A stretch of DNA of 64,000 bases from an uncultured Hungatella sp. (GTDB taxonomy: Bacteria > Bacillota > Clostridia > Lachnospirales > Lachnospiraceae): positions 62,001 to 126,000 of the forward strand of contig CAJUEJ010000007.1 in NCBI GenBank assembly GCA_910585435.1. Direction: 5' to 3'. The translations under genes were made by a program, and so were the position numbers. Shown here one piece after another: positions 8,120-17,419 of this stretch (its first letter is position 1; every line of letters begins with the position of its first letter). A model generated the notes under the pieces. It searched no databases. It saw only the letters and a program-made list of their open reading frames with translations, and was not told where the DNA came from.

Positions 8120-10399
8120 TTATCCTGCCGTTCTCTCTATATCCAATACCCCTTCAATCTGTCTCAGCTTATCCGTCAATCGATTCAGTTCGTCAATTCC
8201 ATGAATGTCAAAGGTCATGACAATGGTTGCCTTCCCCTGCTTGCTGGTTCTCACATTCATGGAGGTAATATCAATCTGTCTTTCCGTAAATACTTTTGAG
8301 ATGTCCACAAACATCCCTATCCGGTTGTTTGCAAAAATCTGGATCTCTGTGGAGTACCGCTCCTTATTCTCCTCCCCGCCTGGCTGCTGCCACTCCGCGT
8401 CAATGATACGCACCCGCTCCTCTTTGGGAAGGTTGATCACATTGATACAATCGGTCCGATGGATGGAAACCCCTCTTCCCCTGGTAACAAAGCCGACAAT
8501 CTCATCACCCGGCACCGGGCTGCAGCACCGTGAAAACCGCACTGCCACATCGTGGATCCCCTTTACCACAATACCACTTTTTGACCGTTTGGCAGGAGGA
8601 ATCTTGTTGGTCATATCCTCGATTCCGTTCAGGATATTCTCATCCGTAACCTCTCTGGTTAATTTCTTCTTCCGCTCCTCCTGCATCTTGTTGATAACCT
8701 GGCCTTCTTTCAGGCCGCCGTGGCCGATGGATGCCAGCACGGAATCCCAGTCCTTGAAAGCATACCGCTTCATCACCTTTTCCATGAATTCCGGCTTGTT
8801 GATCTCCGTAAAATTGATGCCTTTGGCCTTGCAGTACCGGTCGATCATCTCCTTGCCCCGGAGAATATTGTCTTCCTTCAGTTCGGTCTTAAACCACTGG
8901 TTGATCTTATTTTTCGCCTGGGTGCTTTTTACCACTGCCAGCCAGTCACGGCTGGGGCCCTTGGAATTCTGGGAAGTGACAATCTCGATCTGATCACCGT
9001 TCTGTATCTCATAATCGATATTCACCAGCTTCCCGTTCACCCTGGCGCCTACCATCTTGTTGCCTACGGCGCTGTGGATGGCATATGCAAAATCTATAGG
9101 CGTGGATCCGCTGGGAAGAGTCTTCACATCCCCCGACGGTGTAAAGCAGTATACGCTCTCCGAAAACAGATCCAGATCGCCTTTTACCATATTTAAAAAT
9201 TCTTTGGAGTCATCCGTATCCTTCTGCCACTCCAGGATCTGCCTGAGCCAGCTTAGCTTGGCTTCCTCTTTTCCGTCCGCCACAGCGCCGCTGCCGCTTT
9301 CTTTATATTTCCAATGGGCGGCGATTCCGAATTCCGCTGTCTTGTGCATCTCATACGTACGGATCTGAATCTCGAAGGGCTGCCCTGTGCTGCTGATCAG
9401 GGTCGTGTGAAGAGACTGGTACATGTTGGGCTTGGGCATGGCAATATAATCCTTGAACCGCCCAGGAATCGGCTTGTACATCTCATGGATCGCTCCCAGA
9501 GCCGCATAACAGTCCTTCACAGTCTCCACCATAATGCGGACGGCAAACAGGTCATAGATCTGATCCAGAGTCTTGTTCTGCTTCACCATCTTTTTATAAA
9601 TGCTGAAAAAATGCTTGGCTCTCCCGCCTACGGAGGCCTCAATCCCTGCCTCCTCCATATGGTTCTTTACTTCTTCCACTATCTCCTGGACAAACGCATC
9701 CCTGGAATCCTTGCGCAGGTTCACCTTCTCCACCAGATCATAATACACTTCCGGCTTTAAAAACTTAAGAGACAGATCATCCAGTTCAATCTTTATCTTG
9801 GAAATACCCAGACGGTCCGCAATGGGCGCATAGATCTCCAGGGTCTCCCTGGCCTTTTCCTTCTGCTTCTCCGGCTTCCAGAACTGGCCGGTCCGCATGT
9901 TGTGAAGGCGGTCCGCCAGCTTTATGATGATGACCCGTATGTCTTTGGCCATGGCCAGGAACATTTTCCTTAAGTTTTCCGCCTGAATCTCCACTTTATC
10001 TTTATCCCAGGATAACTGGGTCAGTTTCGTAACACCGTCTACCAGAAATGCCACCTCGGAGCCAAATTCTTTAGACAGCTCCTCCAGAGTCATCCCCGTG
10101 TCCTCCACCACATCATGCAGAAGGCCTGCGGCGATGGTTTCCTTATCCATTTCCAAATCTGCCAGAATGATTGCAACACAAAGAGGGTGAATGATATACG
10201 GTTCACCTGATTTACGTTTCTGATCTTTGTGAGAGTCCCTGGCTGTCCGATAAGCTTTTTCCACCAGAGTAATGTCGTCTGAAGGATGGTAGCGATAAAT
10301 CGTATTTATCATCTCCTGGTACAGCGTCTCCGGACTTGTAAAGGAAGCCGGGGCCTCCAGTTCCTGTTCCCTATTCTCATTTAAAGGTTGTTGTATCAT
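8120..10399 (-). CDS. relA: Bifunctional (p)ppGpp synthetase/hydrolase of the Rel family
   Basis: This is the stringent-response enzyme, cytoplasmic and ribosome-associated, about 760 residues. Domain order: HD hydrolase with HDVVED near residue 98; synthetase with the KDYIAMPKPNMYQSLHTT region near 335; TGS domain (FTPSGDVKTLPSGSTP) near 415; and a C-terminal ACT domain. Both catalytic domains look intact, so it should both make and degrade (p)ppGpp. The ATG at 10399 is about eight bases from AGAAGG and is preferred; an ATG at 10405 and a GTG at 10408 lie closer to it. It is the first gene of a minus-strand run with the metallo-hydrolase and hemZ genes. Confidence 0.95.
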   Translation of the reverse strand: MIQQPLNENREQELEAPASFTSPETLYQEMINTIYRYHPSDDITLVEKAYRTARDSHKDQKRKSGEPYIIHPLCVAIILADLEMDKETIAAGLLHDVVEDTGMTLEELSKEFGSEVAFLVDGVTKLTQLSWDKDKVEIQAENLRKMFLAMAKDIRVIIIKLADRLHNMRTGQFWKPEKQKEKARETLEIYAPIADRLGISKIKIELDDLSLKFLKPEVYYDLVEKVNLRKDSRDAFVQEIVEEVKNHMEEAGIEASVGGRAKHFFSIYKKMVKQNKTLDQIYDLFAVRIMVETVKDCYAALGAIHEMYKPIPGRFKDYIAMPKPNMYQSLHTTLISSTGQPFEIQIRTYEMHKTAEFGIAAHWKYKESGSGAVADGKEEAKLSWLRQILEWQKDTDDSKEFLNMVKGDLDLFSESVYCFTPSGDVKTLPSGSTPIDFAYAIHSAVGNKMVGARVNGKLVNIDYEIQNGDQIEIVTSQNSKGPSRDWLAVVKSTQAKNKINQWFKTELKEDNILRGKEMIDRYCKAKGINFTEINKPEFMEKVMKRYAFKDWDSVLASIGHGGLKEGQVINKMQEERKKKLTREVTDENILNGIEDMTNKIPPAKRSKSGIVVKGIHDVAVRFSRCCSPVPGDEIVGFVTRGRGVSIHRTDCINVINLPKEERVRIIDAEWQQPGGEENKERYSTEIQIFANNRIGMFVDISKVFTERQIDITSMNVRTSKQGKATIVMTFDIHGIDELNRLTDKLRQIEGVLDIERTAG

Positions 10400-10483
10400 A
10401 GACATCACCTTCTCTAGATGTAGTTAATGTAAGTATTATAAGTTTATTTACCCAAAATTGCAAGATTTTTTCAAACCGTCTAG

Positions 10484-10598
10484 TTGTCAGAAGAAAACAA
10501 AATCCAGGGCAGGCCTCGGCCACCAGGGTTCCTCCCATGTCCACAAACTGTTCCAGAATGCAGATCTCTTCTTCTCTTCCAGTCCATAATCGGTTCAT
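10484..10598 (-). pseudogene. Possible short remnant of a glycoside hydrolase (beta-galactosidase-type) gene
   Basis: The minus strand reads a short open stretch with ...ILEQFVDMGGTLVAEACPG..., resembling the segment of GH42-type beta-galactosidase trimerisation domains in which a strand is followed by GGTLI-EACPG. There is no start, no catalytic domain and no continuation. I take it as a fragment left from a lost gene. The 10.41-10.95 kb gap otherwise holds only the AraC fragment on the other strand. The match is short, so chance resemblance is possible. Confidence 0.3.
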
Positions 10599-10601
10599 AC
10601 C

Positions 10602-10863
10602 TGCCCCGGACAGACAGTTCCAGTATTTTCAGGGTATTTAATGATCCGCTGGGCATGCAAAAAACATCTGCAGAAAACTCCGTCCCAGGTTGTCAACGAT
10701 ATCCGGCTGGATTATGCTGCCCTCCAGCTTCAAAACACAGGACGGAAGATTGTAAAAATCTGCGAAGATTCCGGTTTTGACAATTTAAGTCATTTCTACC
10801 ACTTATTTAAACAGCGCTATAACACATCTCCCAACCAGTTCCGAAAGGAATACCAGCTGGGAA
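10602..10863 (+). pseudogene. Remnant of an AraC-family regulator (C-terminal DNA-binding domain only)
   Basis: The plus-strand frame from about 10602 reads SGYLMIRWACKKHLQKTPS, VNDIRLDYAALQLQNT, then ICEDSGFDNLSHFYHLFKQR and TSPNQFRK. This is the second half of an AraC-type double helix-turn-helix domain. The first helix-turn-helix and the whole sensor domain are missing and no start codon or ribosome site precedes it. It is a 5'-truncated pseudogene. Together with the glycoside hydrolase-like fragment it suggests a lost sugar-utilisation locus. Confidence 0.7.
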
Positions 10864-10948
10864 ATGTTATTGTTGATTCTGATATGCAGATTGACTATGA
10901 TGCCTCCATTCCCGACGCGCTGCCTTTTGATTTCGGGTTGGATGAGAT

Positions 10949-11848
10949 TCATACTTCATCTGCCAGCAGCCTATCCGCATCCAGAAGCCCCCAGCCCTGC
11001 TGATTCCTGGGAAGCCCCAGATCCACTGCCCGCTCCCGAAGCCTCAGCTTCACATCCCTGTTGGTCATCTCCGGATATTTCTCCAGAAGAAGTGCAATAG
11101 CCCCGGCCACAATCGGGGTGGACATAGAGGTTCCGCTTTTTATGGAATACTGCCGGATGCTGTTGGAGCAGCTGATAATCCCGGCGCCAGGGGCAATAAT
11201 CTCCGGCTTGCAGATACAGGCTCCCGTAGGCCCCCTTCCTGAATAATCTATCATCCGGTTCCCCATGACATTTACCTCCTTGTGATCATCGGAGCATCCT
11301 ACCGTAATTACCTTGCGGCTGATCCCAGGTGTGGTTACGGTCATGCGGCCCGGCCCGTTGTTCCCTGCTGCCACCACCATCACCAGGCCGTCGTCCCAGG
11401 CTGCATCCACACCGCGGACCAGGGCGGAATTCTCCGACATATTCTTTCTGGAATAGGAGCCTACGGAGATATTTACGATTCGGATTCCCAGCCGGTCCTT
11501 CTGTTCCCGGATCCATCTAAGGCCTGCCAGTACATCCGATGCAAAGCCATTCCCCTTGGCATCCAGCACCTTCACGGAAATGATATGGCAGCCAGGAGCC
11601 ATCCCACAGTAGTTTCCGTCAGATGCCTCCCCGCTGCCGCCGATAATCCCGGAGATATGGGTGCCGTGGCCATTATCATCATAAGGCGTGTTTTGCCTTC
11701 GAAGCACGTCATAAAAGGCAGCAATCCTGTTATCAAAATCCACATGGGGATAAATTCCCGTATCCAAAACAGCCACTCCAACTCCCTGGCCGGTGAAGCC
11801 TTGGGAGGCAGGGCCGTTACAGTGAATAAACTGCTTTGCCTGATTCAA
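10949..11848 (-). CDS. Subtilisin-family (S8) serine protease, probably intracellular
   Basis: The 299-residue protein shows the full catalytic triad: VLDTG (D29), NGHGTH (H61), and GTSMSTP with the serine near 240; the oxyanion-hole region reads VAAGNNG. There is no signal peptide and no obvious propeptide, as in intracellular subtilisins. The reading frame is closed by a TGA just upstream, so the start is a TTG with AAGGG eight bases before it; a nearby ATG is out of frame. It lies downstream of the sugar-binding protein gene on the same strand, with no clear functional link. Confidence 0.85.
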   Translation of the reverse strand: MNQAKQFIHCNGPASQGFTGQGVGVAVLDTGIYPHVDFDNRIAAFYDVLRRQNTPYDDNGHGTHISGIIGGSGEASDGNYCGMAPGCHIISVKVLDAKGNGFASDVLAGLRWIREQKDRLGIRIVNISVGSYSRKNMSENSALVRGVDAAWDDGLVMVVAAGNNGPGRMTVTTPGISRKVITVGCSDDHKEVNVMGNRMIDYSGRGPTGACICKPEIIAPGAGIISCSNSIRQYSIKSGTSMSTPIVAGAIALLLEKYPEMTNRDVKLRLRERAVDLGLPRNQQGWGLLDADRLLADEV

Positions 11849-11904
11849 TTTTCATACCCTTAAATGTTTCTTATATTCAGGATATTCCAGACCGGAGAAA
11901 ACTG

Positions 11905-13152
11905 CTAATCATTCAGCGTATCATTGATTAGCTGATCCATCTTTTCAATAAACTCATCTACAGTAATCTTTTCTGCCAGTACATCGGAGAGCCCGTCCCG
12001 CAGATCCGTGCTGATGGCTCCCGTGAATGCCTGGTATCCCCATTCTCTCCCCGGAACCGGCCCGGTAGCTGCCAGGTCCTGAGAAAATACGTTGAAAAAT
12101 TCCTTTCCGTAGGCATAATCCAAATCCTCATTCCCTTTTACCTGAGACAGGAAATTATTCTCTCTGGAGTACCTTGCATTGTTCTCTTTTTCAGATATCC
12201 ACTGGATAAACTGAGCCGCTTCCTTTTCCACACCGGTATTCTGGAATGCGCACAGCCATTTGCCTCCCGGCACCGTTGACCTCTGTGCCTCTTTGGGAAG
12301 ATAGGTAACTCCCCACTCAAAATCCGTAATCTCATCCTTATAATTGGATACCAGCCATGTTCCGCCTATATGCATGGCTACCTGTCCGGATCGGAACAGG
12401 TTGTTGGGATTTTCAGATCCCAGCCATACAGAGGACGGTATAATCTCCTCATCGTGAAGCTCTTTAAAAAATGTTACGGCTCTTCTGGTAGCATCCGTAT
12501 CAAAATTTGACGCAGTCATATCTTCATTCAGCAGGCTTCCCCCTGCCTCATAAAGCAACGTGGTAAATCTCTGGGCCGTAAAGTCATATACCAGGCCGTA
12601 CTTTACACCGCCCTTTTCCATTACGGTCTTCATAGCCTCTTTCCACTGATCCCATGTCCAGATTTCATCTTCCGATGAAGGCACCGCCACTCCTGCCTTG
12701 TCAAATGCTGTTTTATTATAAATCACTCCATTGGAGCCTAAATCCAGAGGGGCTCCCAGGATTTTATCATCATAGACAAATCTGAGCCCGCTTCCAAAAT
12801 TATCTATAAATCCGTTTTTATCATCCAAATACTGTCCCAAATCCACCAGCTGGCTCTGAAACGGCCCTAAATTGGTCATTCTCGCAAGAGCCGGCGCTTC
12901 ATTTCCATTTATCATATTCTTCAGTTTATTGTCCAAATCAGAATAAGGCACTTCAACCAGCTCAATTTTTATATCCGGATGCTGCTTCATATATTCATCG
13001 GCCAGGCTCATGAATGTCTCCCCTTCGCCTGCATCGCTGAACCACACCACATCCAGGGTTTTTATGTCCTTCTTTCCCCCTGCGCCGCCGCATCCTGTCA
13101 GAGATGCCATTGCCAGCACTCCCATAAGGCATATTGCCATTATCTTTTTCAT
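11905..13152 (-). CDS. Sugar ABC transporter substrate-binding lipoprotein (cluster 1)
   Basis: The 415-residue extracellular solute-binding protein (family 1) starts with a lipoprotein signal peptide and a lipobox before the cysteine in SLTGCGG, so it is tethered outside the membrane. The body has the family pattern of a long N-terminal lobe with VVWFSDAGEGE and later TRRAVTFFKEL and MHIGGTWL. It is the last gene of a cluster with a MalG-type permease and a broken MalF-type permease. With the partner permease broken, the transporter may not work unless another permease substitutes. Confidence 0.88.
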   Translation of the reverse strand: MKKIMAICLMGVLAMASLTGCGGAGGKKDIKTLDVVWFSDAGEGETFMSLADEYMKQHPDIKIELVEVPYSDLDNKLKNMINGNEAPALARMTNLGPFQSQLVDLGQYLDDKNGFIDNFGSGLRFVYDDKILGAPLDLGSNGVIYNKTAFDKAGVAVPSSEDEIWTWDQWKEAMKTVMEKGGVKYGLVYDFTAQRFTTLLYEAGGSLLNEDMTASNFDTDATRRAVTFFKELHDEEIIPSSVWLGSENPNNLFRSGQVAMHIGGTWLVSNYKDEITDFEWGVTYLPKEAQRSTVPGGKWLCAFQNTGVEKEAAQFIQWISEKENNARYSRENNFLSQVKGNEDLDYAYGKEFFNVFSQDLAATGPVPGREWGYQAFTGAISTDLRDGLSDVLAEKITVDEFIEKMDQLINDTLND

Positions 13153-13191
13153 ACGTATCTTCTCCTTTTCTTTTTACTCTCGGAATCTGCT

Positions 13192-14028
13192 TTACCCTTT
13201 TACACCTCCTGCTGTAAGCCCTCCCATAATCTGATCCTGGAGGATTATAAAGACCAGAAGAACCGGTATCATGGAAATGACAGACATAGCCAGCAGGCTG
13301 TTCCAGTCTACGGAATATTCTCCGGAATAATTTGCCAGAGCCAGCTGTATCGTATACTTTGCCTTGCTGTTGATTACCAGCTTGGGCCATAGGTAGTCAT
13401 TCCATCTCCACATAAACGAAAATATAAACAGTACAGAGACCACAGGCTTTGCCAGAGGAAGCATAATTCTTGTAAAGATCCCAAACTCTGACGCCCCGTC
13501 AATCCTGGCTGCCTCCATGTAATCGTCAGGAATTCCTATATAGTACTGCCGGGCCAGAAATACTGCCGTAGGCGATGACATAGCCGGAACAATCAGCCCC
13601 CATAACCGGTTATAAAGGTGTGTGCTTACTATAACCTTAAAAACAGGAATCATTATCACCTCCAAAGGCACCATCAAAGTAGCCAGTACCATGGCAAATA
13701 AAAAAGAATCTCCTGCAAATTTATATTTGGCAAACACATACCCTGCCATCACATTGAGGCAGATGGTAAACACGGTGGCCATAACACTGACAAAGACAGT
13801 ATTGGCAAAGTACCGGCCGAAATCTCCTTTTTCCATAGCCAGTATATAGTTGTTCAGGGAAGGCTGCCTGCCAAACAGAGAAGGAGGCCAGCTGAATAAT
13901 TCCCCAGGCGCCTTAAAGGATGAGCAAATCACCCACAGCACAGGGATCAGAAATATTGCTGCCAGAAGGCCCATGGCGCCGTATGTGACAGCCTTTGTCC
14001 CTGCCTGCTTTTTTCTTTTATTCCCCAT
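13192..14028 (-). CDS. Carbohydrate ABC transporter permease, MalG type (cluster 1)
   Basis: An inner-membrane permease of about 278 residues with six expected membrane segments, starting at the hydrophobic stretch after GNKRKKQ. The EAA loop that contacts the ATPase is present as YMEAARIDGASEFGIFTRIMLP. The C-terminus GGLTAGGVKG is typical of MalG-type proteins. The ATG at 14028 has GGAGG eight bases upstream and overlaps the end of the preceding broken permease gene. No ATPase gene is nearby; such systems usually share one MsmX/UgpC-type ATPase encoded elsewhere. Confidence 0.9.
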   Translation of the reverse strand: MGNKRKKQAGTKAVTYGAMGLLAAIFLIPVLWVICSSFKAPGELFSWPPSLFGRQPSLNNYILAMEKGDFGRYFANTVFVSVMATVFTICLNVMAGYVFAKYKFAGDSFLFAMVLATLMVPLEVIMIPVFKVIVSTHLYNRLWGLIVPAMSSPTAVFLARQYYIGIPDDYMEAARIDGASEFGIFTRIMLPLAKPVVSVLFIFSFMWRWNDYLWPKLVINSKAKYTIQLALANYSGEYSVDWNSLLAMSVISMIPVLLVFIILQDQIMGGLTAGGVKG

Positions 14029-14628
14029 CCTGCCCGCCTCCTTTGTTGACCCGGAATTGTATGGATGTAAAGAGAGACAATACCACAAATAGTACTGTGG
14101 TCATGGCACATGCGTATCCCATCTGGCTTTTTTCAAAGCCTGTGACCTGTATCATCTGAACCATGAATCTGGTAGCTCCTGCAGGCCCTCCCTGGGTCAA
14201 AGAAAAGACAAGAGGGTGAGAAGATAATTTACCACGCCAAAATCCTCTCCCAGCAAAAAACGCCATGTGAGCCCCACCACAATGCTGGATATCATGGTTG
14301 GCCAGTAAAAGACTGCCCTGAAAATCTTGCTTCCCTTCATCCCCTCTGCCAGCAAAAGCCCTAGCCCAAGGGCTGACCCATAGATGAGAGGTACGGAAAC
14401 TGCCGTAAAGTACAAGGTTCTCAGAAAAGCGGACCAAAATTCCCTGTCCTGTATCAGTCTCACATAGTTGCCAGGTCCCACAAACTTTTGAGGGCCGATA
14501 CCGTCCCACTTTACCAGCGAGATCCATACTCCGTTCAATGCAGGATAAAATACAAAAATTCCAAATACAGCCAATGTAGGCGCCAACATCAGATATGGAA
14601 ATAATTTTCTCCTGAAATGCCTCACCAC
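14018..14628 (-). pseudogene. Carbohydrate ABC transporter permease, MalF type, broken by an internal deletion
   Basis: The first part, from a GTG at 14628 after a GGAGG site, encodes 143 residues from the N-terminus to DFGVVNYLLTLL, then stops. The following frame carries the normal C-terminus (VFSLTQGGPAGATRFMVQM to FRVNKGGG). Joined, about 200 codons remain where the family has about 290. The missing middle holds two or three membrane segments and the EAA ATPase-contact loop, and the two parts are out of frame. An internal deletion near 14,200-14,220 is the simplest cause. The product cannot be a working permease. Confidence 0.85.
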
Positions 14629-14734
14629 ACGCCTCCTTTCCTTTTCTCAGGTACCCTTACAGTAAGGATACCCAAAAAAGGGACTGATTTTTTTGCAAAA
14701 TGTACACTTTTTTTATCATTCTGTTTAAAGTTTC

Positions 14735-15604
14735 TTACGTGTATTTTTTTCTGTACTGCAGAGGGCTGAGGCCTGTCTTTCCTTTAAATGCCCTTGAAAA
14801 AGAGCTGATATTGTCATAACCGCTGCGCTGGCTGATGATTTCCACCGACCAGTCCGTATTAATCAGAAAATTCTTTGCCTTGGTAAGCCTGAATTCCACA
14901 ATATATTCTCCCACAGCCATCCCCGATACCTGGCGGAACAGCTGGTACAGCTGGGTTCTTCCTATATAAAACAGCCTGCACAGCTCATCAATGCGGATCT
15001 CCTCCTCATAATGGCTGTCTATATAATTACATATCCGGGAGATAACGTGAGAATATTTCTGCGGTATCCGCAGGCCCCTTAACTGCTCCTGACACAGCTC
15101 ATGGACAAACAGTAGGTATTCTCCCAGAAGGAACTGAATATGAAGCCTTCTGTCCTGCCCCTTTGATACCTGCCTGTAATACTCTGACATTCTGTCCAGA
15201 AGCGTACTCACGTATTCCAGATCCTTTTGAGGCACCGTTATGAGAATGGGGCAGTTATCCGCTCCCGGAAGGAACCTTTCCAGAAAGTTCACTCCCATTG
15301 CAGTTAAGCCGGATATATACCCTGCCGAGAAATACACAACATACCGGTCACATACGTCCCCATCTGGATCTGAAAAATTGTAATGCAGGTTCATGGTGTT
15401 AAACAGGACAATGCTGCCGCCGGGAATATGAAGAATACCGTTTTCATACTGGCAGTTCATACTTCCCGACTTGATAAATACAATCTCCATCTGGGTGTGG
15501 ACATGAAATCTTTTCTGCTCCAGCTCCTTTGTGATTTTATGCCGGACAGAAATCTCCCCCGGCAGCTTCTCACGGTACTGCATATATTTTTGCTCTCCGT
15601 TCAT
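14735..15604 (-). CDS. AraC-family transcriptional regulator (cluster 1)
   Basis: The 289-residue protein has an N-terminal cupin-like sensor (HVHTQMEIVFIKSG, later IPGGSIVLFN) and a C-terminal AraC double helix-turn-helix (IRIDELCRLFYIGRTQLYQLF and later SQRSGYDNISSFSRAFKGKTG, LSPLQYRKKY). It probably senses a sugar and activates the downstream transporter genes. It is upstream of the broken permease on the same strand and divergent from the desulfurase operon, so it might also act on the shared 15.6-15.8 kb region. The ATG at 15604 is used; a later ATG at 15583 is possible. Confidence 0.88.
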   Translation of the reverse strand: MNGEQKYMQYREKLPGEISVRHKITKELEQKRFHVHTQMEIVFIKSGSMNCQYENGILHIPGGSIVLFNTMNLHYNFSDPDGDVCDRYVVYFSAGYISGLTAMGVNFLERFLPGADNCPILITVPQKDLEYVSTLLDRMSEYYRQVSKGQDRRLHIQFLLGEYLLFVHELCQEQLRGLRIPQKYSHVISRICNYIDSHYEEEIRIDELCRLFYIGRTQLYQLFRQVSGMAVGEYIVEFRLTKAKNFLINTDWSVEIISQRSGYDNISSFSRAFKGKTGLSPLQYRKKYT

Positions 15605-15783
15605 ATTCTTTACCGCTCCTTTCCGATTTCATACTGCACAGTACAAGCTTTCCTTCAGCTTTTCCTCTGGCAAAGTATATCATAAATAATTCGAAACGCA
15701 AAATTTCCCGTACGATATGCAAAAAATACTTTCTCCCCTTTCACTATACTATAGGCAAGTACCAAAAAAGCAGGTGATCCATA

Positions 15784-16209
15784 TTGACAGATAAAATAAT
15801 CCAATCTGCGCAGATGGCCCGGGTTCTTCTCAACCAGATCCGGCAGCTTCCAGGAGACAATTTAACAGAGAAGCTTTTGCTGGAACATATAAAAAAAGCT
15901 GTCTGCCTTAAGCTTATGATACCCGAAACAGAGGAAACCAGCCTGAACCGGCTGCTTATCTCCAGCATCCTCATGGCAGATGCCAGAGCAGGAGGGACAG
16001 GACATCCCTCCCCCGGGCAGACAGAGCAGCTGATGCACAAGACAGACTGTCACAGAATCAGCCTTCTGGTCCACAAGAAAGTCCTTTTGATACTGTTTAT
16101 CGAAAAAGAGCTGAATATTAAATTCACCGACGAAGAGGCCTCCTCCATCGAAGACACCCGGGAGCTGGCCTCTCTGGCACTAAAATATTTAAAAGGATGT
16201 GACAAATAA
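15784..16209 (+). CDS. Unrecognised 141-residue protein, first gene of the desulfurase-isomerase operon
   Basis: I do not recognise this protein. It starts at a TTG with AGGTGA seven bases upstream. It is soluble, without signal or membrane segments. The last 40 residues (FIEKELNIKFTDEEAS then DTRELASLAL) resemble the final helices of an acyl carrier protein, but the serine motif that holds phosphopantetheine is not evident. The middle has a Gly/Pro-rich link. It ends one base before the SufS-like start, so it is very likely co-expressed. A role as a carrier or adaptor in the pathway is only a guess. Confidence 0.7.
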   Translation: MTDKIIQSAQMARVLLNQIRQLPGDNLTEKLLLEHIKKAVCLKLMIPETEETSLNRLLISSILMADARAGGTGHPSPGQTEQLMHKTDCHRISLLVHKKVLLILFIEKELNIKFTDEEASSIEDTRELASLALKYLKGCDK

Positions 16210-16210
16210 A

Positions 16211-17416
16211 ATGGATATCCAAAGGATCCGCAGCCAATTCCCCATACTCTGCAGCACAAGCCAGCCTTTCGTCTATTTTGACAACAGTGCCACCACCCAG
16301 AAGCCTCAGACTGTGATAGACAGAATCACCAGATATTATTCCCGGGAGAACGCCAATATCAACCGGGGAAGCTACCCTCTCAGCAATCAGGCCGCCAGGC
16401 TTTACCGGCAGGCGCGCCAAACCGTAAAATCCTGGATTGATGCATCGGATGAGGATGAAATTATTTTTACAAAAGGATGTACAGAATCTGTCAATCTGGC
16501 TGCCCAGGCTGTTTTTTCCAGGCTTGTCCGGGCCGGAGACAATATTGTAGTTACACAGCTGGAGCACTCCTCCAATTATTTTCCCTGGAAAGCCTGCTGC
16601 CAGAACGCCAATGTACAGTTCAGGGAAGCTTTGGTAAGCCCGGAGGGTTCTTTAAAGCCGGATTCCCTCTTCTCCCTGACAGATGAACACACCAGGCTCA
16701 TAGCCATCTCGGCTATGTCAAATGTCACCGGATTCCGTCCTGATATCCCGGCTATTATAGAGGAGGCACACCGCCGCCGGATTCTGGTTCTTATTGACGC
16801 TGCCCAGGAAATCGCTCACCATCCTGTGTCCGTCACCTGGCTGGGATGTGATTTCCTTTGCTTCTCCGGCCACAAGCTGTACGGCCCTATGGGAATCGGA
16901 GTGCTGTATATGGAGAAAAAATATGCAGATCAGCTTAGCCCTCTGCTGGTGGGCGGCGGCGCCATAAGCCCCGGGCCGGAAGGCGTGTATGCTTACAGGC
17001 AGAGCCCCGACAAATTTGAAGCCGGGACACAGCATATTGCAGGCGCTCTTGGGCTGGAAGCTGCCCTTGCATATCTGAAGGAAGAGGATTTCCAGGGTTC
17101 CCTGCTTCCGTATGAAGCTTCCCTTGCCTGCTATCTCCATCAAAAGCTTGCCAGCATCCCCGGGGTTCACATCTTCGGAGAGGATCCCTCTTCCCCCCTG
17201 GTTTCCTTTACTGTCAGCGGATTCGGTTCTTATGATATAGCCACTGCCCTGGCAGCTCATGGTATAGCCTTGCGATGCGGCGCCCACTGTGCTTACCCTC
17301 TGATGCAATGCCTGGGTGTCCCCGGCCTGTGCCGGGTATCGCTGGCTTTTTATAACACCCTGGAAGAGATTGACTATTTTACAGACGTTCTCCGTTCTGT
17401 CTGCAGGAGGATTTAG
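16211..17416 (+). CDS. SufS-like (group II) cysteine desulfurase
   Basis: A PLP enzyme that removes sulfur from cysteine as an enzyme-bound persulfide. From the ATG at 16211 it has 401 residues. Seen: EHSSN (H119) for PLP stacking, DAAQ near 196, the PLP lysine K222 in FSGHKLYGPMGIG, the family signature RQSPDKFEAGTQ, and the catalytic C360 in RCGAHCAYPLM, a position typical of SufS/CsdA. No sufB, sufC, sufD or sufU is near, so general Fe-S assembly is not obvious. The next gene is a SufE-like partner, as expected for a group II desulfurase. An in-frame GTG at 16199 overlaps the preceding gene and lacks a well-placed ribosome site. Confidence 0.88.
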   Translation: MDIQRIRSQFPILCSTSQPFVYFDNSATTQKPQTVIDRITRYYSRENANINRGSYPLSNQAARLYRQARQTVKSWIDASDEDEIIFTKGCTESVNLAAQAVFSRLVRAGDNIVVTQLEHSSNYFPWKACCQNANVQFREALVSPEGSLKPDSLFSLTDEHTRLIAISAMSNVTGFRPDIPAIIEEAHRRRILVLIDAAQEIAHHPVSVTWLGCDFLCFSGHKLYGPMGIGVLYMEKKYADQLSPLLVGGGAISPGPEGVYAYRQSPDKFEAGTQHIAGALGLEAALAYLKEEDFQGSLLPYEASLACYLHQKLASIPGVHIFGEDPSSPLVSFTVSGFGSYDIATALAAHGIALRCGAHCAYPLMQCLGVPGLCRVSLAFYNTLEEIDYFTDVLRSVCRRI

Positions 17417-17419
17417 TTC

